Assembly: GCA_938009115.1 (NCBI GenBank)
Contig: CALLHZ010000037.1
Coordinates: 1-64,000 of the forward strand
Length of the DNA: 64,000 bases
Direction: 5' to 3'
Source of the DNA: an uncultured Clostridia bacterium
GTDB taxonomy: Bacteria > Bacillota > Clostridia > Peptostreptococcales > Anaerovoracaceae
Both the position numbers and the translations under genes were made by a program. The number at the start of each line of letters is the position of its first letter. Positions within the stretch are counted from its first letter, which is position 1. Under the pieces are notes generated by a model that had not been told where the DNA came from, ran no database searches, and saw nothing but the letters and a program-made list of their open reading frames with translations. Below are positions 53,260-64,000 of the stretch, piece by piece.

Positions 53260-55368
53260 TTGAATAATAAAAGAAATAACGCTATGCGAGGCGCCGGGAT
53301 CTACCTCCTGATTTTTGCCGTCGTACTGGCGATCGCCTGGTTTTATCAGGATGCTGCCATCAGCCGGCAGGAGCCGGTCAAGAGCATCGAGTTTTCGGAA
53401 CTGGTTTCCCACCTTGCAAAGGAGCAGGTGGAAAGCATCAAAATAACAGAGAGTTCACGCCGTTACGAAGGGGAGCTTCGGGACGGCACGCTGTTCATCG
53501 CCTATGCGCCCACCGTCTATGACATGGAAACGGTGAGCCAGACCTATATCGTGCCCCAGTCCGGCAACGGCCTTGTGGTCCAGAGCGTCAAACCGTCCTC
53601 GGCGGCGGCCTGGCTTAGCTGGCTGCCCACGCTGCTGCTTATCGGAGTCATGATCTTTTTCTGGACCAGCTTTATGGGCGCCAACGGCGCCGGCGGCGGA
53701 AACAAGAGCGTCATGAACTTCGGTAAGAACCGTGCTCACATGCTTAAGGACGGGGATCTGAAAAAGATCACCTTTGCCGACGTTGCGGGGCTGGACGAAG
53801 AAAAGGCCGAGCTGGAAGAGATCGTGGATTTCCTGCGAAATCCCAAAAAATATGTGCAGCTGGGCGCGCGGATCCCCAAAGGCGTTTTACTGGTAGGGCC
53901 TCCGGGCACCGGTAAAACTTACATATCCAAAGCCGTGGCGGGAGAGGCCGGCGTGCCGTTTTTCTCCATCAGCGGATCGGATTTTGTTGAGATGTTCGTG
54001 GGCGTGGGCGCTTCCCGTGTCCGGGATCTGTTTGCCGAGGCAAAGAAAAACGCCCCCTGTATCGTTTTCATCGATGAGATCGATGCGGTCGGCCGGCGCA
54101 GAGGCGCCGGGATCGGCGGCGGCAACGACGAAAGAGAGCAGACACTGAACCAGCTCCTGGTGGAGATGGACGGCTTTGGCGTCAACGAGGGCATCATCAT
54201 CCTGGCTGCCACCAACCGCCCCGACGTCCTGGATCCTGCGATCCTGCGTCCCGGCCGGTTCGACAGAGAAGTGGCCATCGGCATTCCCGATATCAAAGGC
54301 CGGGAGGCGATTTTTAAAGTACACTCGAAAAACAAACCCCTGGACAGCGGCATCGACATGAAGGTGCTGGCCAGGCGCACCCCGGGCTTTACGCCGGCAG
54401 ACATCGAGAACATGATGAACGAGGCGGCCCTTCTGACGGCCCGCCGAAGCGGGAGCCAGATCCATATGGACGATCTGGAGGAAGCCATTACCCGGGTGAT
54501 CGCCGGCCCCCAGAAAAAAAGCCGGGTGATCAGCGATTCAGAGAAGAAACTGACGGCCTACCACGAAGCAGGTCATGCAGTGGTCGCAAGAGTCCTGCCC
54601 AACGCAGATCCGGTGCACCAGGTCACTATCATGCCCCGGGGCAGAGCCGGCGGCTTTACCATGACGCTGCCCAAAGAAGATAAATATTACATGACCAAGA
54701 CCGACATGGAGGAGCAGATCATGCATCTCCTGGGGGGCCGCGTCGCTGAAAAACTGGTGCTCAAAGATATCAGCACCGGAGCCAGCAACGATTTGGAACG
54801 GGCAACGACCATCGCCCGCAACATGATCACCAAATACGGAATGAGCGAGAAGATCGGGCCGATCAACTACAGCGAGTCCGACGAAGTGTTCCTGGGCCGT
54901 GATTTCACGTCCCGGAAAAACTTCTCCGAAAGCCTGGCCTCCGAGATCGACAAAGAAATCAAGCTCATCATGGAAACTGCCTTCGACCGGACCGAGGAGA
55001 TCCTGAAGGAACACATGGATCAGCTGAACCGCATCGCCGACGCGCTTCTGGAAATGGAGACCATCGACGCCGTTCAGTTTGAACAGCTCTTCAACGACGA
55101 AAAGACTCTGGAGGAAATCAAGCAGGACAGCCAGGATCAGGCTCAAGCTAAGGAAGAAGCCAATCGCCTGGAAGCCGAAAAGCGGGCCGCTGCCGAGGAG
55201 GCCGAGCGAAAAGCCATGGAAGAGCAGCTTCGCAGGCACATGGAAAAGGGCAAGCGTGTTGCAGTCATGGGCACGGATGGAAGCATGGTGTTCCAGGACC
55301 TCACCAGGCTCCGGGAAAAGCAGGAAGCTGAAAAGGCCCAGGAGCAGGAGAACAAGGACGAGTCATGA
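53260..55368 (+). CDS. ftsH: ATP-dependent zinc metalloprotease FtsH
   Basis: FtsH is a membrane-anchored AAA+ protease that degrades misfolded or regulatory proteins. The 702-residue protein has membrane helices at about 12-30 and 110-132, Walker A GPPGTGKT from residue 213, Walker [10 protein letters not shown] and the zinc motif HEAGH at 435-439. The C-terminal tail (about 610-702) is a charged Glu/Lys/Ala-rich coiled-coil-like region. The start is TTG 53260 after ACGGAGGG. The stop overlaps the PucR-type gene by ATGA. Confidence 0.95.
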   Translation: MNNKRNNAMRGAGIYLLIFAVVLAIAWFYQDAAISRQEPVKSIEFSELVSHLAKEQVESIKITESSRRYEGELRDGTLFIAYAPTVYDMETVSQTYIVPQSGNGLVVQSVKPSSAAAWLSWLPTLLLIGVMIFFWTSFMGANGAGGGNKSVMNFGKNRAHMLKDGDLKKITFADVAGLDEEKAELEEIVDFLRNPKKYVQLGARIPKGVLLVGPPGTGKTYISKAVAGEAGVPFFSISGSDFVEMFVGVGASRVRDLFAEAKKNAPCIVFIDEIDAVGRRRGAGIGGGNDEREQTLNQLLVEMDGFGVNEGIIILAATNRPDVLDPAILRPGRFDREVAIGIPDIKGREAIFKVHSKNKPLDSGIDMKVLARRTPGFTPADIENMMNEAALLTARRSGSQIHMDDLEEAITRVIAGPQKKSRVISDSEKKLTAYHEAGHAVVARVLPNADPVHQVTIMPRGRAGGFTMTLPKEDKYYMTKTDMEEQIMHLLGGRVAEKLVLKDISTGASNDLERATTIARNMITKYGMSEKIGPINYSESDEVFLGRDFTSRKNFSESLASEIDKEIKLIMETAFDRTEEILKEHMDQLNRIADALLEMETIDAVQFEQLFNDEKTLEEIKQDSQDQAQAKEEANRLEAEKRAAAEEAERKAMEEQLRRHMEKGKRVAVMGTDGSMVFQDLTRLREKQEAEKAQEQENKDES

Positions 55369-56534
55369 CCGAGACTTTTTCCAACAGCCTCATCAACAAC
55401 AGTATTTATCATCTACTGAACTTTGAGAAGTACAGCAGTTTTCCCGTTGCGATCCGGGAAGCGGCCATCAACAACAACTTTCAGGTCGTCTTGTTTTCCG
55501 GCGACTTCAACACGGTTTTTTCCGTGGAGACCCGGCACACCGTGTCCATCGAAGACGTGGTGCGCATGGGCATCGAGCAGGACATCGATAAAAATACAAA
55601 AAATACCCGCTTGGATTTCAAGGGGCTTTCCACCTACTGGGGACCGGTGACGATCAGCGGCGTCAAATACTATTTGATGCTGGTGGACAACGATGTGAAC
55701 TACACCCAGGATGAGATCGTGAAACTGGCTGAGATCATCGAGCTGGCCATGGGTATGTGGAATTATACGCCGGAACGGGACATCACCGCCGAGTTCATCC
55801 GGGCTCTGCGCCGGGGAAACCGCAGCCTGGCCTATGCGCTCATGCAGGAGCTTGATTTGACGGGTGATATGTTCAAAGGCGTTTTTTTCGTCCCCGGCGT
55901 CCATAAGGAAGAGGGATTGAAAAAGCTGGCTGCTTTTGAGACGGAATTCGATATCCGGACCATCAAGGTCACCGAAGGCGATGAAATTTCCGGCATACTG
56001 CTGGATTCTCCGAAATCCAAAGAGTACGGCGAGCCCGAATGGAAAGGGCTGGCCCGGCAGATGTTCGAGGCCGGCGCCGACAAGACGTTTCATGTGTCCG
56101 GACTTGAGGGTGTGGAAGGCATGTGCAATGCCTTTCAGATCATCAACGAAACAGAGGCCTTTATACAGTTGATCTTCCCCCATAAGCACTCGTTTTCGAA
56201 GTATGAGCTGGCGCTGGCCAGCAACTGCGTCAATATCTGTATCAAGGGCGGGTCGGTCAAAAAGAACTATCTGGACTTGATCAAACCGTTTAAAAATGCC
56301 AAGGATACCAAAGGGAAGCAGCTGATGGAAACTCTGGAGACTTTTGTTCTGGACGCGGGCCTTTCCACGGCAAAAACCGCAAAGCTCATGGACATCCATG
56401 CCAATACGGTGCAGTACCGGCTAAAAAGGATCAAAGAGATCCTGGGCGTGGATATCACCGGAAATACCATCGTTCCGGGCCTGATGATGGCCCTTGCCGT
56501 CGCGCGGATCGAAAAGGAAGTCCGTTCATTTTAA
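55365..56534 (+). CDS. PucR/CdaR-type HTH transcriptional regulator
   Basis: The 389-residue protein ends with the PucR-type helix-turn-helix: [20 protein letters not shown], then [13 protein letters not shown]. The N-terminal 100 residues and the middle (about 140-300) resemble sensory and GGDEF-related regions of CdaR-like regulators, but I cannot name the ligand. It overlaps the ftsH stop and ends 17 bases before coaX, so a regulator is translationally coupled to a protease. Confidence 0.8.
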   Translation: MTETFSNSLINNSIYHLLNFEKYSSFPVAIREAAINNNFQVVLFSGDFNTVFSVETRHTVSIEDVVRMGIEQDIDKNTKNTRLDFKGLSTYWGPVTISGVKYYLMLVDNDVNYTQDEIVKLAEIIELAMGMWNYTPERDITAEFIRALRRGNRSLAYALMQELDLTGDMFKGVFFVPGVHKEEGLKKLAAFETEFDIRTIKVTEGDEISGILLDSPKSKEYGEPEWKGLARQMFEAGADKTFHVSGLEGVEGMCNAFQIINETEAFIQLIFPHKHSFSKYELALASNCVNICIKGGSVKKNYLDLIKPFKNAKDTKGKQLMETLETFVLDAGLSTAKTAKLMDIHANTVQYRLKRIKEILGVDITGNTIVPGLMMALAVARIEKEVRSF

Positions 56535-56551
56535 GGACAGGAGAAGAAAGT

Positions 56552-57385
56552 ATGCTGCTGGCATTTGACGTAGGAAACACCAATATTGTACTGGGCGTAT
56601 ACCGGGAGCGGGAGCTTCTCCAGAACTGGCGCCTGGAGACGGACAAAAATAAAAGCGCCGATGAATACGGAATGATCATCCATCAGCTTTTCGAATACGA
56701 AGGGCTGTCGGTCAAGGATATCGACGAAGTCATCATTTCCACGGTCGTTCCCTCGATCATTTATACGCTGCAGCATCTGACACAAAAATATTTCAACAGG
56801 AAAGCCATCGTCGTGGGGCCCGGGATCAAAACGGGACTGGTCGTCAAGTATGACAACCCCAAGCTCCTGGGCGCAGACCGGATCGTGAACGCCGTGGCGG
56901 CGCTGCACTTGTATCCGGCGCCGCTGATCGTTGTGGATTTCGGCACGGCGACCACCTTTTGCGCCATCACGGAAAAGGCCGAATATCTGGGCGGCGTCAT
57001 TGCGCCGGGCATCAAGATCTCGGCAGACGCTCTGTTCGAAAAAACGGCCAAGCTGCCCCGGGTGGATCTGGAGGCGCCGGGCCACGTGCTCTGCCGCAAC
57101 ACCAGCGAAGGCATTCAGGCCGGCGTGGTGTACGGAAATATGGGTATGGTGGAATACATCATCAAAAAGATGAAAGAGGAGATCCGCGCGTACACAGGCA
57201 GCGACAAACCGGTGACCGTAGTCGCTACCGGCGGTCTTTCCACCCTCATTGATTCCGGGGTGGACTGCATCGACCATGTGGACAAGCTTTTGACGCTGAC
57301 GGGCCTGGAGCTCATTTACGAAAAGAATCGTCCCCGCAGGGCTGCCGGCAGGAAGAACGCAACAGATGCAGACCCGGGCCTGTAA
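56552..57385 (+). CDS. coaX: Type III pantothenate kinase
   Basis: CoaX phosphorylates pantothenate, the first step of CoA synthesis, and is not inhibited by CoA. The 277-residue protein has [12 protein letters not shown] for phosphate binding, [11 protein letters not shown] for pantothenate binding and [17 protein letters not shown] near the C-terminus is also typical. GACAGGAG precedes the ATG. The 3' end overlaps dusB by 20 bases. Confidence 0.95.
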   Translation: MLLAFDVGNTNIVLGVYRERELLQNWRLETDKNKSADEYGMIIHQLFEYEGLSVKDIDEVIISTVVPSIIYTLQHLTQKYFNRKAIVVGPGIKTGLVVKYDNPKLLGADRIVNAVAALHLYPAPLIVVDFGTATTFCAITEKAEYLGGVIAPGIKISADALFEKTAKLPRVDLEAPGHVLCRNTSEGIQAGVVYGNMGMVEYIIKKMKEEIRAYTGSDKPVTVVATGGLSTLIDSGVDCIDHVDKLLTLTGLELIYEKNRPRRAAGRKNATDADPGL

Positions 57386-58355
57386 TATCGGCGGGTTTTC
57401 GCTGGACTTCCCCTTTGTGCTGGCCCCTCTTGCGGGGATCACCGACGGTCCTTTCCGCCGCTTGTGCCGGGAACAGGGCGCCGGGCTGACCTGCACGGAA
57501 ATGGTCAGCGCCAAAGGGCTGTATTATAAAAGCAAAAATACAGAGACGCTGCTGACGATTTGTCCCGAGGAAGGCCCTGTGGGCATCCAGCTTTTCGGCG
57601 CCGAGCCGGCGATGCTGGGCAGGGCTGCCCGACAGCTGAAGGAACGGCCCAATGTCCTTTTGGATATCAACATGGGCTGTCCCGTCCCCAAAGTGGTCCG
57701 AAACGCCGAGGGTTCGGCGCTTCTCAATGATCCGGCTCTGGCCGCTGCCTGTGTTCGCGCCGTGGTGGAGCACGCAGGAAAGCCGGTAACGGTCAAGATG
57801 CGGGTGGGCTTTTCCGAGGATCCTTACGACTTCTGCGGCTTTGCGGCTCAAATGGAAGCAGCCGGCTGCGCAGCCGTCGCTGTCCACGGCAGGACCCGGG
57901 AGCAATATTATTCAGGGAAGGCGGACTGGTCCAAGATCGCCCGGATCAAGAAAGTTCTTCAGGTGCCCGTGATCGGCAACGGCGACGTGTTTTCCGCCGA
58001 AGACGCGCTCCGCATGATGGAAGTCACCGGCTGCGACGCCGTGATGATCGCCCGGGGAGCCCTGGGAAATCCCTGGATATTCAGAGAGATCAGAGCTTTG
58101 TGCGAGGGGCGGCCGCTGCCGCCGAAGCCATCCCCGGAGGAAATACAGCAAATGCTGCTGCGGCACCTGGCGCTGACCATCGAGGCCAAGGGCGAATACG
58201 CTGCCGTGCGGGAAATGCGGAAGCATGTTGGCTGGTACGTAAAAGGACTTCCCGGTGCGACACAGCTCCGGCGGAGCGCCAATACTGCCACCACAGCGGT
58301 TCAGCTGGAGGAGATTTTTTCCCGGTTGGGCGATCCGCCTTTCCGTTTGGAATAA
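57366..58355 (+). CDS. dusB: tRNA-dihydrouridine synthase B
   Basis: This FMN enzyme reduces uridines of tRNA to dihydrouridine. The 329-residue protein has [15 protein letters not shown] at the start, [11 protein letters not shown] with catalytic Cys105 and [15 protein letters not shown] contacts are at VIGNGDVFS and ARGALGNPW. The coaX-dusB-greA-lysS order is typical of Firmicutes. The start overlaps coaX; a Shine-Dalgarno (GCAGGAAGAACG) lies inside coaX. Confidence 0.95.
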   Translation: MQTRACNIGGFSLDFPFVLAPLAGITDGPFRRLCREQGAGLTCTEMVSAKGLYYKSKNTETLLTICPEEGPVGIQLFGAEPAMLGRAARQLKERPNVLLDINMGCPVPKVVRNAEGSALLNDPALAAACVRAVVEHAGKPVTVKMRVGFSEDPYDFCGFAAQMEAAGCAAVAVHGRTREQYYSGKADWSKIARIKKVLQVPVIGNGDVFSAEDALRMMEVTGCDAVMIARGALGNPWIFREIRALCEGRPLPPKPSPEEIQQMLLRHLALTIEAKGEYAAVREMRKHVGWYVKGLPGATQLRRSANTATTAVQLEEIFSRLGDPPFRLE

Positions 58356-58382
58356 ATATTATATCAAAGAGAGGTTTGCGCA

Positions 58383-58862
58383 ATGAACAGTGACCAAATT
58401 TTAATGACCCAGGAAGGCTACGACAAGATCGTCAAAGAGCACGAATATCTGGTATCCGTCAGAAGAGGGGAAGTGGCCGAGCGCATCAAGGAAGCCATTT
58501 CCTATGGCGATATATCGGAAAACGCGGAATATGATTCCGCAAAGAACGAGCAGGCAGAGTTGGAAGACCGCATCCTGAAGCTGGAGAATATGCTGCGGAA
58601 GGGCAAGATCATCACCGAGGACGAGCTGACCGGGGAGCATGTGAACCTGGGTCTCCACGTCCTGCTGAAGGATCGCCAGACAGCGGACCAGTTTGAATAT
58701 GTGATCGTAGGCGCCACGGAAGCGGATCCCTTTGCGGGAAAGATCTCCAATGAATCTCCCGTGGGCAAGGCGCTTCTGGGGAAGGCTGCCGGCGAAGTGG
58801 TGGACATCCAGACGGAGATGGGCGTACTGTCTCTGGAAGTGTTGAAGATCCGGAAAGCATAA
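58383..58862 (+). CDS. greA: Transcription elongation factor GreA
   Basis: GreA rescues backtracked RNA polymerase by stimulating transcript cleavage. The 159-residue length is exactly typical. The N-terminal coiled coil (about 8-77) includes RIKEAISYGDISENAEYDSA, whose Asp and Glu lie at the coil tip. The C-terminal FKBP-like domain has SPVGKALLGKAAGEVV. AGAGAGG precedes the ATG. Confidence 0.97.
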   Translation: MNSDQILMTQEGYDKIVKEHEYLVSVRRGEVAERIKEAISYGDISENAEYDSAKNEQAELEDRILKLENMLRKGKIITEDELTGEHVNLGLHVLLKDRQTADQFEYVIVGATEADPFAGKISNESPVGKALLGKAAGEVVDIQTEMGVLSLEVLKIRKA

Positions 58863-58890
58863 AGAAAGCGGACCCGAAAGGAAGACGGCA

Positions 58891-60429
58891 ATGAGCGAAG
58901 AAGAAAGAAGATCCCAGCAGGAGACCCTGCCGGAAGAAAACATTCCCGAAGAAGACCTGGGCGAGCAGCAGCAGATCCGAAGAGAAAAGCTAGCCCGGCT
59001 GCAGGCCATGGGCCGAAACCCGTTTCTTGCGGAAAAATGGGATGTGAATGCCTGGAGCGGCGATATCAAAGAGCAATTCGAAGCCTTGGAGGGCAAACAG
59101 GTATCCATGGCCGGACGCATCATGGCCAAGCGGCAAATGGGAAAAGCTTCTTTTATCGACATTCAGGACAAACAGGACCGGATCCAGTGCTATGTCCGCC
59201 AGGACGCCCTGGGCCCCGAAGAATATGAAATTTTTCTGACCTATGATCTGGGCGATATCGTGGGGATCACCGGAGAGGTGTTCCGGACCCGGCATGGGGA
59301 AATATCGATCCGGGTGGAAACTCTTTGCCTTCTCACAAAATCCCTGACGCCGCTTCCCGACAAGTGGAAAGGGCTGAAGGATCAGGACCAGCGGTACCGT
59401 CAGCGCTATGTGGATCTCATTGTGAATCCCGAGGTGCGCCAGATGTTCCGCAAGCGCACGATGATCATCCATGAGATCAAGCGTGTTCTGGAAGAGGACT
59501 ACGGCTATCTGGAAGTGGATACGCCGATCCTGACCGTCATCGCCGGCGGCGCCAACGCCCGTCCTTTTTCGACCCATCACAACACTCTGGATCTGGACAT
59601 GAAGCTTCGGATCTCCAACGAGCTGTATCTCAAGAGGCTGATCGTCGGCGGCTTGGACCGGGTCTATGAAATGGGGAAAATGTTCCGCAACGAAGGCATG
59701 GACCGGAACCATAATCCCGAATTTACCAGCATGGAATGCTACATGGCCTATGCGGACATGGAAGCCGTGATGGACGTAACGGAGCAGGTGGTTTCCAAAG
59801 CTGCTATGGCCGCAAACGGAACCATGAAGATCACTTATCAAGGAAAGGAATTCGATCTGACGCCGCCCTGGAAAGTCATCGACATGGGCGACGCCGTCCG
59901 GGAGATCACCGGTGTGGATTTTTCCGAGATCGAAACCGATGAACAGGCCCGGGCTGCCGCCGTGAGGGCCGGCATGGAAGCCGATGACGTCAAGGGGCTT
60001 TCCCGCGGAAAGATCCTGGCAGAAATGTTTGAGACATTTTGCGAGGATGCGCCCGGTTTTCTGGACGGTCCGGTGTTCATCACAGGGCACCCCACCGAAA
60101 TATCGCCTCTCTCCAAGAGAGATCCCCGGGACCCCCGGATCACCAGGCGTTTTGAGGCCTATATCAACGGCTGGGAGATCGCCAATGCCTTCTCCGAACT
60201 CAACGATCCCATCGACCAGCTGGAGCGCTTCCGCGTGCAGCAGGCTCAATTGGATACCGGAGAGGACGAAGAAGCTCATCCCATGGACGAAGATTTCGTC
60301 TATGCTCTGGAAGTAGGCCTGCCGCCTACCGGCGGTCTTGGCATCGGCATCGACCGGGTGATCATGCTGATCACCGACGCGCCCAGCATCCGGGACATCA
60401 TTCTCTTCCCCACCATGAAGCCGCTGTAG
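58891..60429 (+). CDS. lysS: Lysyl-tRNA synthetase, class II
   Basis: This 512-residue class II enzyme has an acidic, Glu/Gln-rich N-terminal extension (residues 1-30), the OB-fold anticodon domain ([20 protein letters not shown]) and the catalytic core. Motif 2 is seen as [20 protein letters not shown] and motif 3 as [13 protein letters not shown]. The extension is longer than in most bacterial LysRS. AAAGGAAG precedes the ATG. It is separated by 28 bases from greA and 22 from asnS. Confidence 0.96.
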   Translation: MSEEERRSQQETLPEENIPEEDLGEQQQIRREKLARLQAMGRNPFLAEKWDVNAWSGDIKEQFEALEGKQVSMAGRIMAKRQMGKASFIDIQDKQDRIQCYVRQDALGPEEYEIFLTYDLGDIVGITGEVFRTRHGEISIRVETLCLLTKSLTPLPDKWKGLKDQDQRYRQRYVDLIVNPEVRQMFRKRTMIIHEIKRVLEEDYGYLEVDTPILTVIAGGANARPFSTHHNTLDLDMKLRISNELYLKRLIVGGLDRVYEMGKMFRNEGMDRNHNPEFTSMECYMAYADMEAVMDVTEQVVSKAAMAANGTMKITYQGKEFDLTPPWKVIDMGDAVREITGVDFSEIETDEQARAAAVRAGMEADDVKGLSRGKILAEMFETFCEDAPGFLDGPVFITGHPTEISPLSKRDPRDPRITRRFEAYINGWEIANAFSELNDPIDQLERFRVQQAQLDTGEDEEAHPMDEDFVYALEVGLPPTGGLGIGIDRVIMLITDAPSIRDIILFPTMKPL

Positions 60430-60451
60430 ATCCCTGTCGGGAGGTAAGGAT

Positions 60452-61849
60452 ATGAAATACACAGACATCAGAGCATTATACAGATCAACAGAAGATTATG
60501 CGGCAAAGGAGGTCACGGTGGCCGGCTGGGTCCGAACGAACCGGAATTCCAACAAGTTCGGCTTTATCGAGCTGAACGACGGCACGTTCTTCAAATCGGT
60601 CCAGATCGTTTATGAAGACGACAAGCTGCCGAACTTTTCCGAAATCACCCGATATCCCATCGCTACGGCCCTGGTAGTGACCGGCCAGCTTGTCCTTACG
60701 CCGGAAGCCCTGCAGCCTTTCGAAATCAAGGCAGCCTCCGTTGCAGTGGAAGCACCTTCCGATCCGGATTACCCCCTGCAGAAAAAACGGCACAGCCTGG
60801 AATTCCTTCGGGAGCAGGGGCATCTGCGCCCTCGCACCAATCTTTTCAGCGCAGTCTTTCGCGTGCGTTCCATCGCCGCCTATGCTGTGCACCGGTTTTT
60901 CCAGGAAAGAGACTTTGTCTATGCCCATCCGCCCATCATCACCGGCAGTGACGCCGAGGGCGCCGGCGAGATGTTCCAGGTCACGACGCTGGATCTGAAG
61001 GACGTGCCCAAAAAACCGGACGGGACCGTGGACTTTGAGCAGGATTTTTTCGGAAAATCTGCAAACCTCACGGTAAGCGGGCAGCTGGAGGCAGAAATTT
61101 TTGCCCTGGCCTTCAAGAACACATATACCTTCGGTCCCACCTTCCGGGCCGAAAATTCCAATACCGCCCGTCATGCTTCCGAGTTCTGGATGATCGAGCC
61201 GGAGATCGCTTTTGCAGATCTTGGCGACAACATGCGTCTCATCGAGGATATGGTCAAGTACATCATTTCCTATACTCTGGAGCACGCACCTGAGGAAATG
61301 GCATTCTTTGACGAGTTTGTCCAGAAAGGTCTGCTGGACCGGCTTCACCACATCGTCAGCTCGGACTTCGGTCGTGTTACCTACACGGAAGCCGTGGAGC
61401 TTCTGCAGCGCTCCGGAAAAGAGTTCCAGTTTTCTGTGGACCGGTGGGGCATCGACCTGCAGTCGGAGCATGAACGCTATCTGACGGAGGAAGTATTCAA
61501 AAAGCCTGTTTTTGTCACCGATTATCCCAAGGAGATCAAAGCCTTCTACATGCGTCTCAACGAGGACGGTAAGACTGTGGCGGCCTGCGATCTGCTGGTG
61601 CCCGGCATCGGCGAGATCGTGGGAGGAAGCCAGCGGGAAGAGCGTCACGACGTGCTGCTGGAAAAGATTTTGGCCAACGGCCTGAACCGGGAGGATTACT
61701 GGTGGTACCTGGAGCTGCGGAAATACGGCGGCGTCAAGCACTCGGGCTACGGACTCGGCTTTGAGCGGCTCATCATGTATCTGACGGGCGTGTCCAACAT
61801 CCGGGATGTGATCCCCTTCCCAAGGACGCCCAGGACTGCGGAATTTTAA
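60452..61849 (+). CDS. asnS: Asparaginyl-tRNA synthetase
   Basis: The 465-residue class IIb synthetase has an OB-fold N-terminus ([19 protein letters not shown]) and a catalytic core with [20 protein letters not shown]. Motif 2 is near [19 protein letters not shown] and motif 3 near [24 protein letters not shown] favours Asn over Asp specificity. Presence of AsnRS means Asn-tRNA need not be made by amidotransfer. GGGAGG precedes the ATG. Confidence 0.96.
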   Translation: MKYTDIRALYRSTEDYAAKEVTVAGWVRTNRNSNKFGFIELNDGTFFKSVQIVYEDDKLPNFSEITRYPIATALVVTGQLVLTPEALQPFEIKAASVAVEAPSDPDYPLQKKRHSLEFLREQGHLRPRTNLFSAVFRVRSIAAYAVHRFFQERDFVYAHPPIITGSDAEGAGEMFQVTTLDLKDVPKKPDGTVDFEQDFFGKSANLTVSGQLEAEIFALAFKNTYTFGPTFRAENSNTARHASEFWMIEPEIAFADLGDNMRLIEDMVKYIISYTLEHAPEEMAFFDEFVQKGLLDRLHHIVSSDFGRVTYTEAVELLQRSGKEFQFSVDRWGIDLQSEHERYLTEEVFKKPVFVTDYPKEIKAFYMRLNEDGKTVAACDLLVPGIGEIVGGSQREERHDVLLEKILANGLNREDYWWYLELRKYGGVKHSGYGLGFERLIMYLTGVSNIRDVIPFPRTPRTAEF

Positions 61850-61851
61850 CC

Positions 61852-61881
61852 TTTACCCGGTCCGGACCCATATGATATACT
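61852..61881 (+). promoter_or_regulatory. Promoter of the EF-G-like gene
   Basis: TTTACC (61852-61857) and TATACT (61876-61881) have an 18-base spacer. The -35 starts just after the asnS stop; TAGGAGG lies before the start codon. Confidence 0.6.
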
Positions 61882-61925
61882 TTACCCGTTGTCAACAAAT
61901 ACAATAGTAGGAGGACGCGTAGAAC

Positions 61926-63863
61926 ATGAAAGGCTATACAAGTGAAAGTATCAGAAACATTGCGCTTGTAGGACACGGCGGATGCGGGAAGACCACTTTT
62001 CTCGAAGCTGCACTTCTTGCAACCGGGGTCATCAACCGACTCGGAAGAGTAGAGGATGGAAATACCGTAGCCGACTTCGACAAGATGGAGATCGAAAAAG
62101 GGTATTCCATCAGTGCATCGATCGTGCCGGTGGAGTACAATAAGGTGAAGCTCAACTTTATCGACACGCCGGGCTTTTTCGACTTTGTCGGCGAAGTGAA
62201 CTCAGCCATGAGAGCTGTGGAAGCAGCGGCGATATTTGTGGACGCTTCCTCCGGTTTGCAGGTCGGCACCGAAAAGGCATGGAATTCCTGCGAGCAGTTC
62301 AATATGCCTAGGTTTTTCATCGTCAGCAAGACCGATAAAGAAAACGTGGATGTGGCCGGGACCATCGCGGCGATCCGTGAAAAATTCGGCGTATCCGCCG
62401 TACCCCTCGAAGACAGGGATTCCCTGAACGAAGCCATCGCCGAGACCGACGAGGCCCTCATGGAAAAGTTCTTCGACGGTCAGGCTTACACCGACGAGGA
62501 ATTCAGAAAAGGCCTGCTTGCGGGCATCGCAGCGGGCAGCATCGCGCCCATCATGGTGTGCAGCGCCCTTAAAGGCGAAGGCATCAAAGAGATCCTGGAT
62601 TCCTTCCTCAAATATGCCCCCAAGCCTACAGATCATCCCGCCTATGCCGCAAAGAACGACAAAGGCGAAGAGCTGGAGATCCTCTGCGGAGACGGTCATT
62701 CTTCCGCCTTTATTTTCAAGACCATCGCAGATCCTTTCCTGGGCAAGATTTCTCTTGCGAAAGTCATCACCGGAAAGCTTGTTCCGGGACAGGAAATCTA
62801 TAACGGCAAAGCGGAAAAGCCCGAAAAACTGGGCGCGATGTTCTTCCTCCGCGGGAAAAACCAGGGAGATTGTCCCGAGGTTTCCTTCGGTGATATCGTC
62901 GCTGTTGCCAAGCTTCAATATACGCAGACCGGAGACACGTTGAGCGAAAAAGCCCACGTGGTGGAATACCCGGCTGTCGAATTCCCCCAGCCGACTCATT
63001 TCATCGCCGTGGAGCCAAAAGCCAAAGGCGACGACGAAAAAGTGGGCACCGGCCTCAAGAAACTGATGGAAGAAGATCCTTCTTTCGTCATCGAGCGGAA
63101 TTCCGAAACTCATCAGATGCTCATCGGCGGCCAGGGCGACATCCAGATGAACATCATCACTGCCAAGCTGAAGGAAAAGTTCGGTGTGGATGTGCTGATC
63201 GTTCCCCAGAAGGTTGCTTACAGAGAAACTATCAAAGGTACCTCCGATGTACAGGGCAAGCACAAAAAACAGTCCGGCGGCGCCGGTCAGTACGGCGACG
63301 TGTGGATCCGTTTCGGTCCCTCTCCGGAAGAATTTGAATTTGCCGAAGAGCTTTTCGGCGGTTCCGTGCCCAAGAACTATGTGCCGGCTGTCGAAAAGGG
63401 TCTCCGGGAATGCCTGGACAAGGGCCCCCTGGCCGGCTGCAAGGTCGTCAATATCAAAGCTGTTCTTCATGACGGTTCCTACCACGACGTGGATTCCAAC
63501 GAAATGTCCTTCAAGATCGCCGCTTCCCTGGCGTTTAAGAAGGGGATCGTGGAAGCCAGACCGTGTCTGCTGGAGCCGGTCATGCACATGGAGATCCTGG
63601 TGCCCGACGAGTACACCGGCGACGTCATGGGCGATATGAACAAGCGGCGGGGCAAGATCCTTGGAATGGAACCCCAGCGGGGCGGCCTGCAAAAGCTGAT
63701 CGCCGAAGCGCCGCAGGTCGAAGTTTTCGACTACTCTATTTCCCTGCGCTCCATGACCCAGGCCAGAGGGAGTTTCACGATGCAGTTTGAGCGTTATGAT
63801 GAAGTGCCCGGCAATCTGGCGGAAAAGATCATTGCCGCCCATAAAGCCGAATCCGAAGAATAA
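61926..63863 (+). CDS. Elongation factor G-like paralogue
   Basis: The 645-residue GTPase has the EF-G domain layout but is about 45 residues shorter than canonical EF-G. The P-loop is GHGGCGKT at 16-23 instead of AHIDAGKT. The switch II motif is DTPGFFDF, with Phe84 where the catalytic His of DTPGH should be. Domain IV still shows GAGQYGDVWIRF. These are traits of the EF-G-like (FusA2-type) family, whose function is unclear. It has its own promoter and terminator. Canonical fusA is presumably elsewhere. Confidence 0.9.
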   Translation: MKGYTSESIRNIALVGHGGCGKTTFLEAALLATGVINRLGRVEDGNTVADFDKMEIEKGYSISASIVPVEYNKVKLNFIDTPGFFDFVGEVNSAMRAVEAAAIFVDASSGLQVGTEKAWNSCEQFNMPRFFIVSKTDKENVDVAGTIAAIREKFGVSAVPLEDRDSLNEAIAETDEALMEKFFDGQAYTDEEFRKGLLAGIAAGSIAPIMVCSALKGEGIKEILDSFLKYAPKPTDHPAYAAKNDKGEELEILCGDGHSSAFIFKTIADPFLGKISLAKVITGKLVPGQEIYNGKAEKPEKLGAMFFLRGKNQGDCPEVSFGDIVAVAKLQYTQTGDTLSEKAHVVEYPAVEFPQPTHFIAVEPKAKGDDEKVGTGLKKLMEEDPSFVIERNSETHQMLIGGQGDIQMNIITAKLKEKFGVDVLIVPQKVAYRETIKGTSDVQGKHKKQSGGAGQYGDVWIRFGPSPEEFEFAEELFGGSVPKNYVPAVEKGLRECLDKGPLAGCKVVNIKAVLHDGSYHDVDSNEMSFKIAASLAFKKGIVEARPCLLEPVMHMEILVPDEYTGDVMGDMNKRRGKILGMEPQRGGLQKLIAEAPQVEVFDYSISLRSMTQARGSFTMQFERYDEVPGNLAEKIIAAHKAESEE

Positions 63864-63875
63864 AACAAGTCCGCG

Positions 63876-63905
63876 GGAGCGCCTCAAAAGAGGCGCTCCT
63901 TTTTT
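63876..63905 (+). terminator. Terminator after the EF-G-like gene
   Basis: GGAGCGCCTC and GAGGCGCTCC are perfect arms around AAAA, followed by six T. Confidence 0.95.
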
Positions 63906-63942
63906 CTCCGGTGCAGCCAGTGGCCCAAATGAGGGTAGATAC

Positions 63943-64000
63943 TGTTCATTCACTCCGGAATGGACTATAATCTTATTTAGGGCGCGATCAGGAGGGACGC
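63943..64000 (+). promoter_or_regulatory. Promoter and ribosome binding site for a gene beyond the window
   Basis: TATAAT (63966-63971) is consensus with a poor -35, TGTTCA (63943-63948), 17 bases upstream. CAGGAGGG at 63989-63996 is a strong Shine-Dalgarno site, so a gene should begin within a few bases after position 64000. Confidence 0.55.

Overview
The window reads as a chromosome segment of an anaerobic, fairly GC-rich member of the Clostridia (Bacillota). The pointers are an NAD(P)-linked [FeFe] hydrogenase of the Hnd type, a second divergent [FeFe]-hydrogenase-like protein with DRTGG and PHP partners, a class A flavoprotein (FprA), a ZTP riboswitch ahead of purE, Firmicute-type -35/-10 promoters and strong Shine-Dalgarno sites. 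Almost all of it is coding. No CRISPR array, insertion sequence, prophage, rRNA or tRNA gene was seen, and no gap between genes exceeds about 250 bases.

Layout. 1-2.7 kb: end of upp, tyrS, and a convergent EamA-family permease. 2.8-6.9 kb: a MacB-like ABC ATPase, a large anchored extracellular COG1361-like protein and a FtsX/MacB permease, behind a promoter whose spacer is filled by a perfect dyad. 6.9-8.0 kb: structured leader, rplM, rpsI. 8.0-19.6 kb: consensus promoter, ZTP riboswitch with a mutually exclusive terminator, then purE-purC-purF-purM-purN-IMP cyclohydrolase-AICAR formyltransferase-purD-purL. The last two steps of IMP synthesis use two separate proteins instead of bifunctional PurH. 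19.6-24.5 kb (minus strand): bactofilin, BspA-like leucine-rich repeat protein, VWA/metallopeptidase-like protein, MoxR-like AAA+ ATPase and a second bactofilin. I cannot assign this group to a described system.

24.7-35.5 kb: an EAL-domain membrane protein 12 bases ahead of a ten-gene Mrp/Mbh-like cation/proton antiporter operon (E, F, G, DUF4040, MbhE-MnhB fusion, C and four MrpD/NuoN-like subunits). 35.5-44.8 kb: a DUF554 protein, then a DRTGG / HATPase / hydrogenase-like Fe-S protein / DRTGG / PHP module, then hndA-HATPase-hndB-hndC-hndD. Redox sensing, hydrogen metabolism and ion transport are therefore encoded side by side.

44.8-64 kb: mostly housekeeping genes: Asp/Glu racemase family, a short biotin ligase on the opposite strand, a DMT permease, a histidine phosphatase family protein, metG, a TatD nuclease, fprA, tilS, ftsH, a PucR-type regulator, coaX, dusB, greA, lysS, asnS and an EF-G-like paralogue. 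A promoter and Shine-Dalgarno site for a gene beyond the window close it.

Functions are inferred from sequence motifs read by eye. No database search was run.
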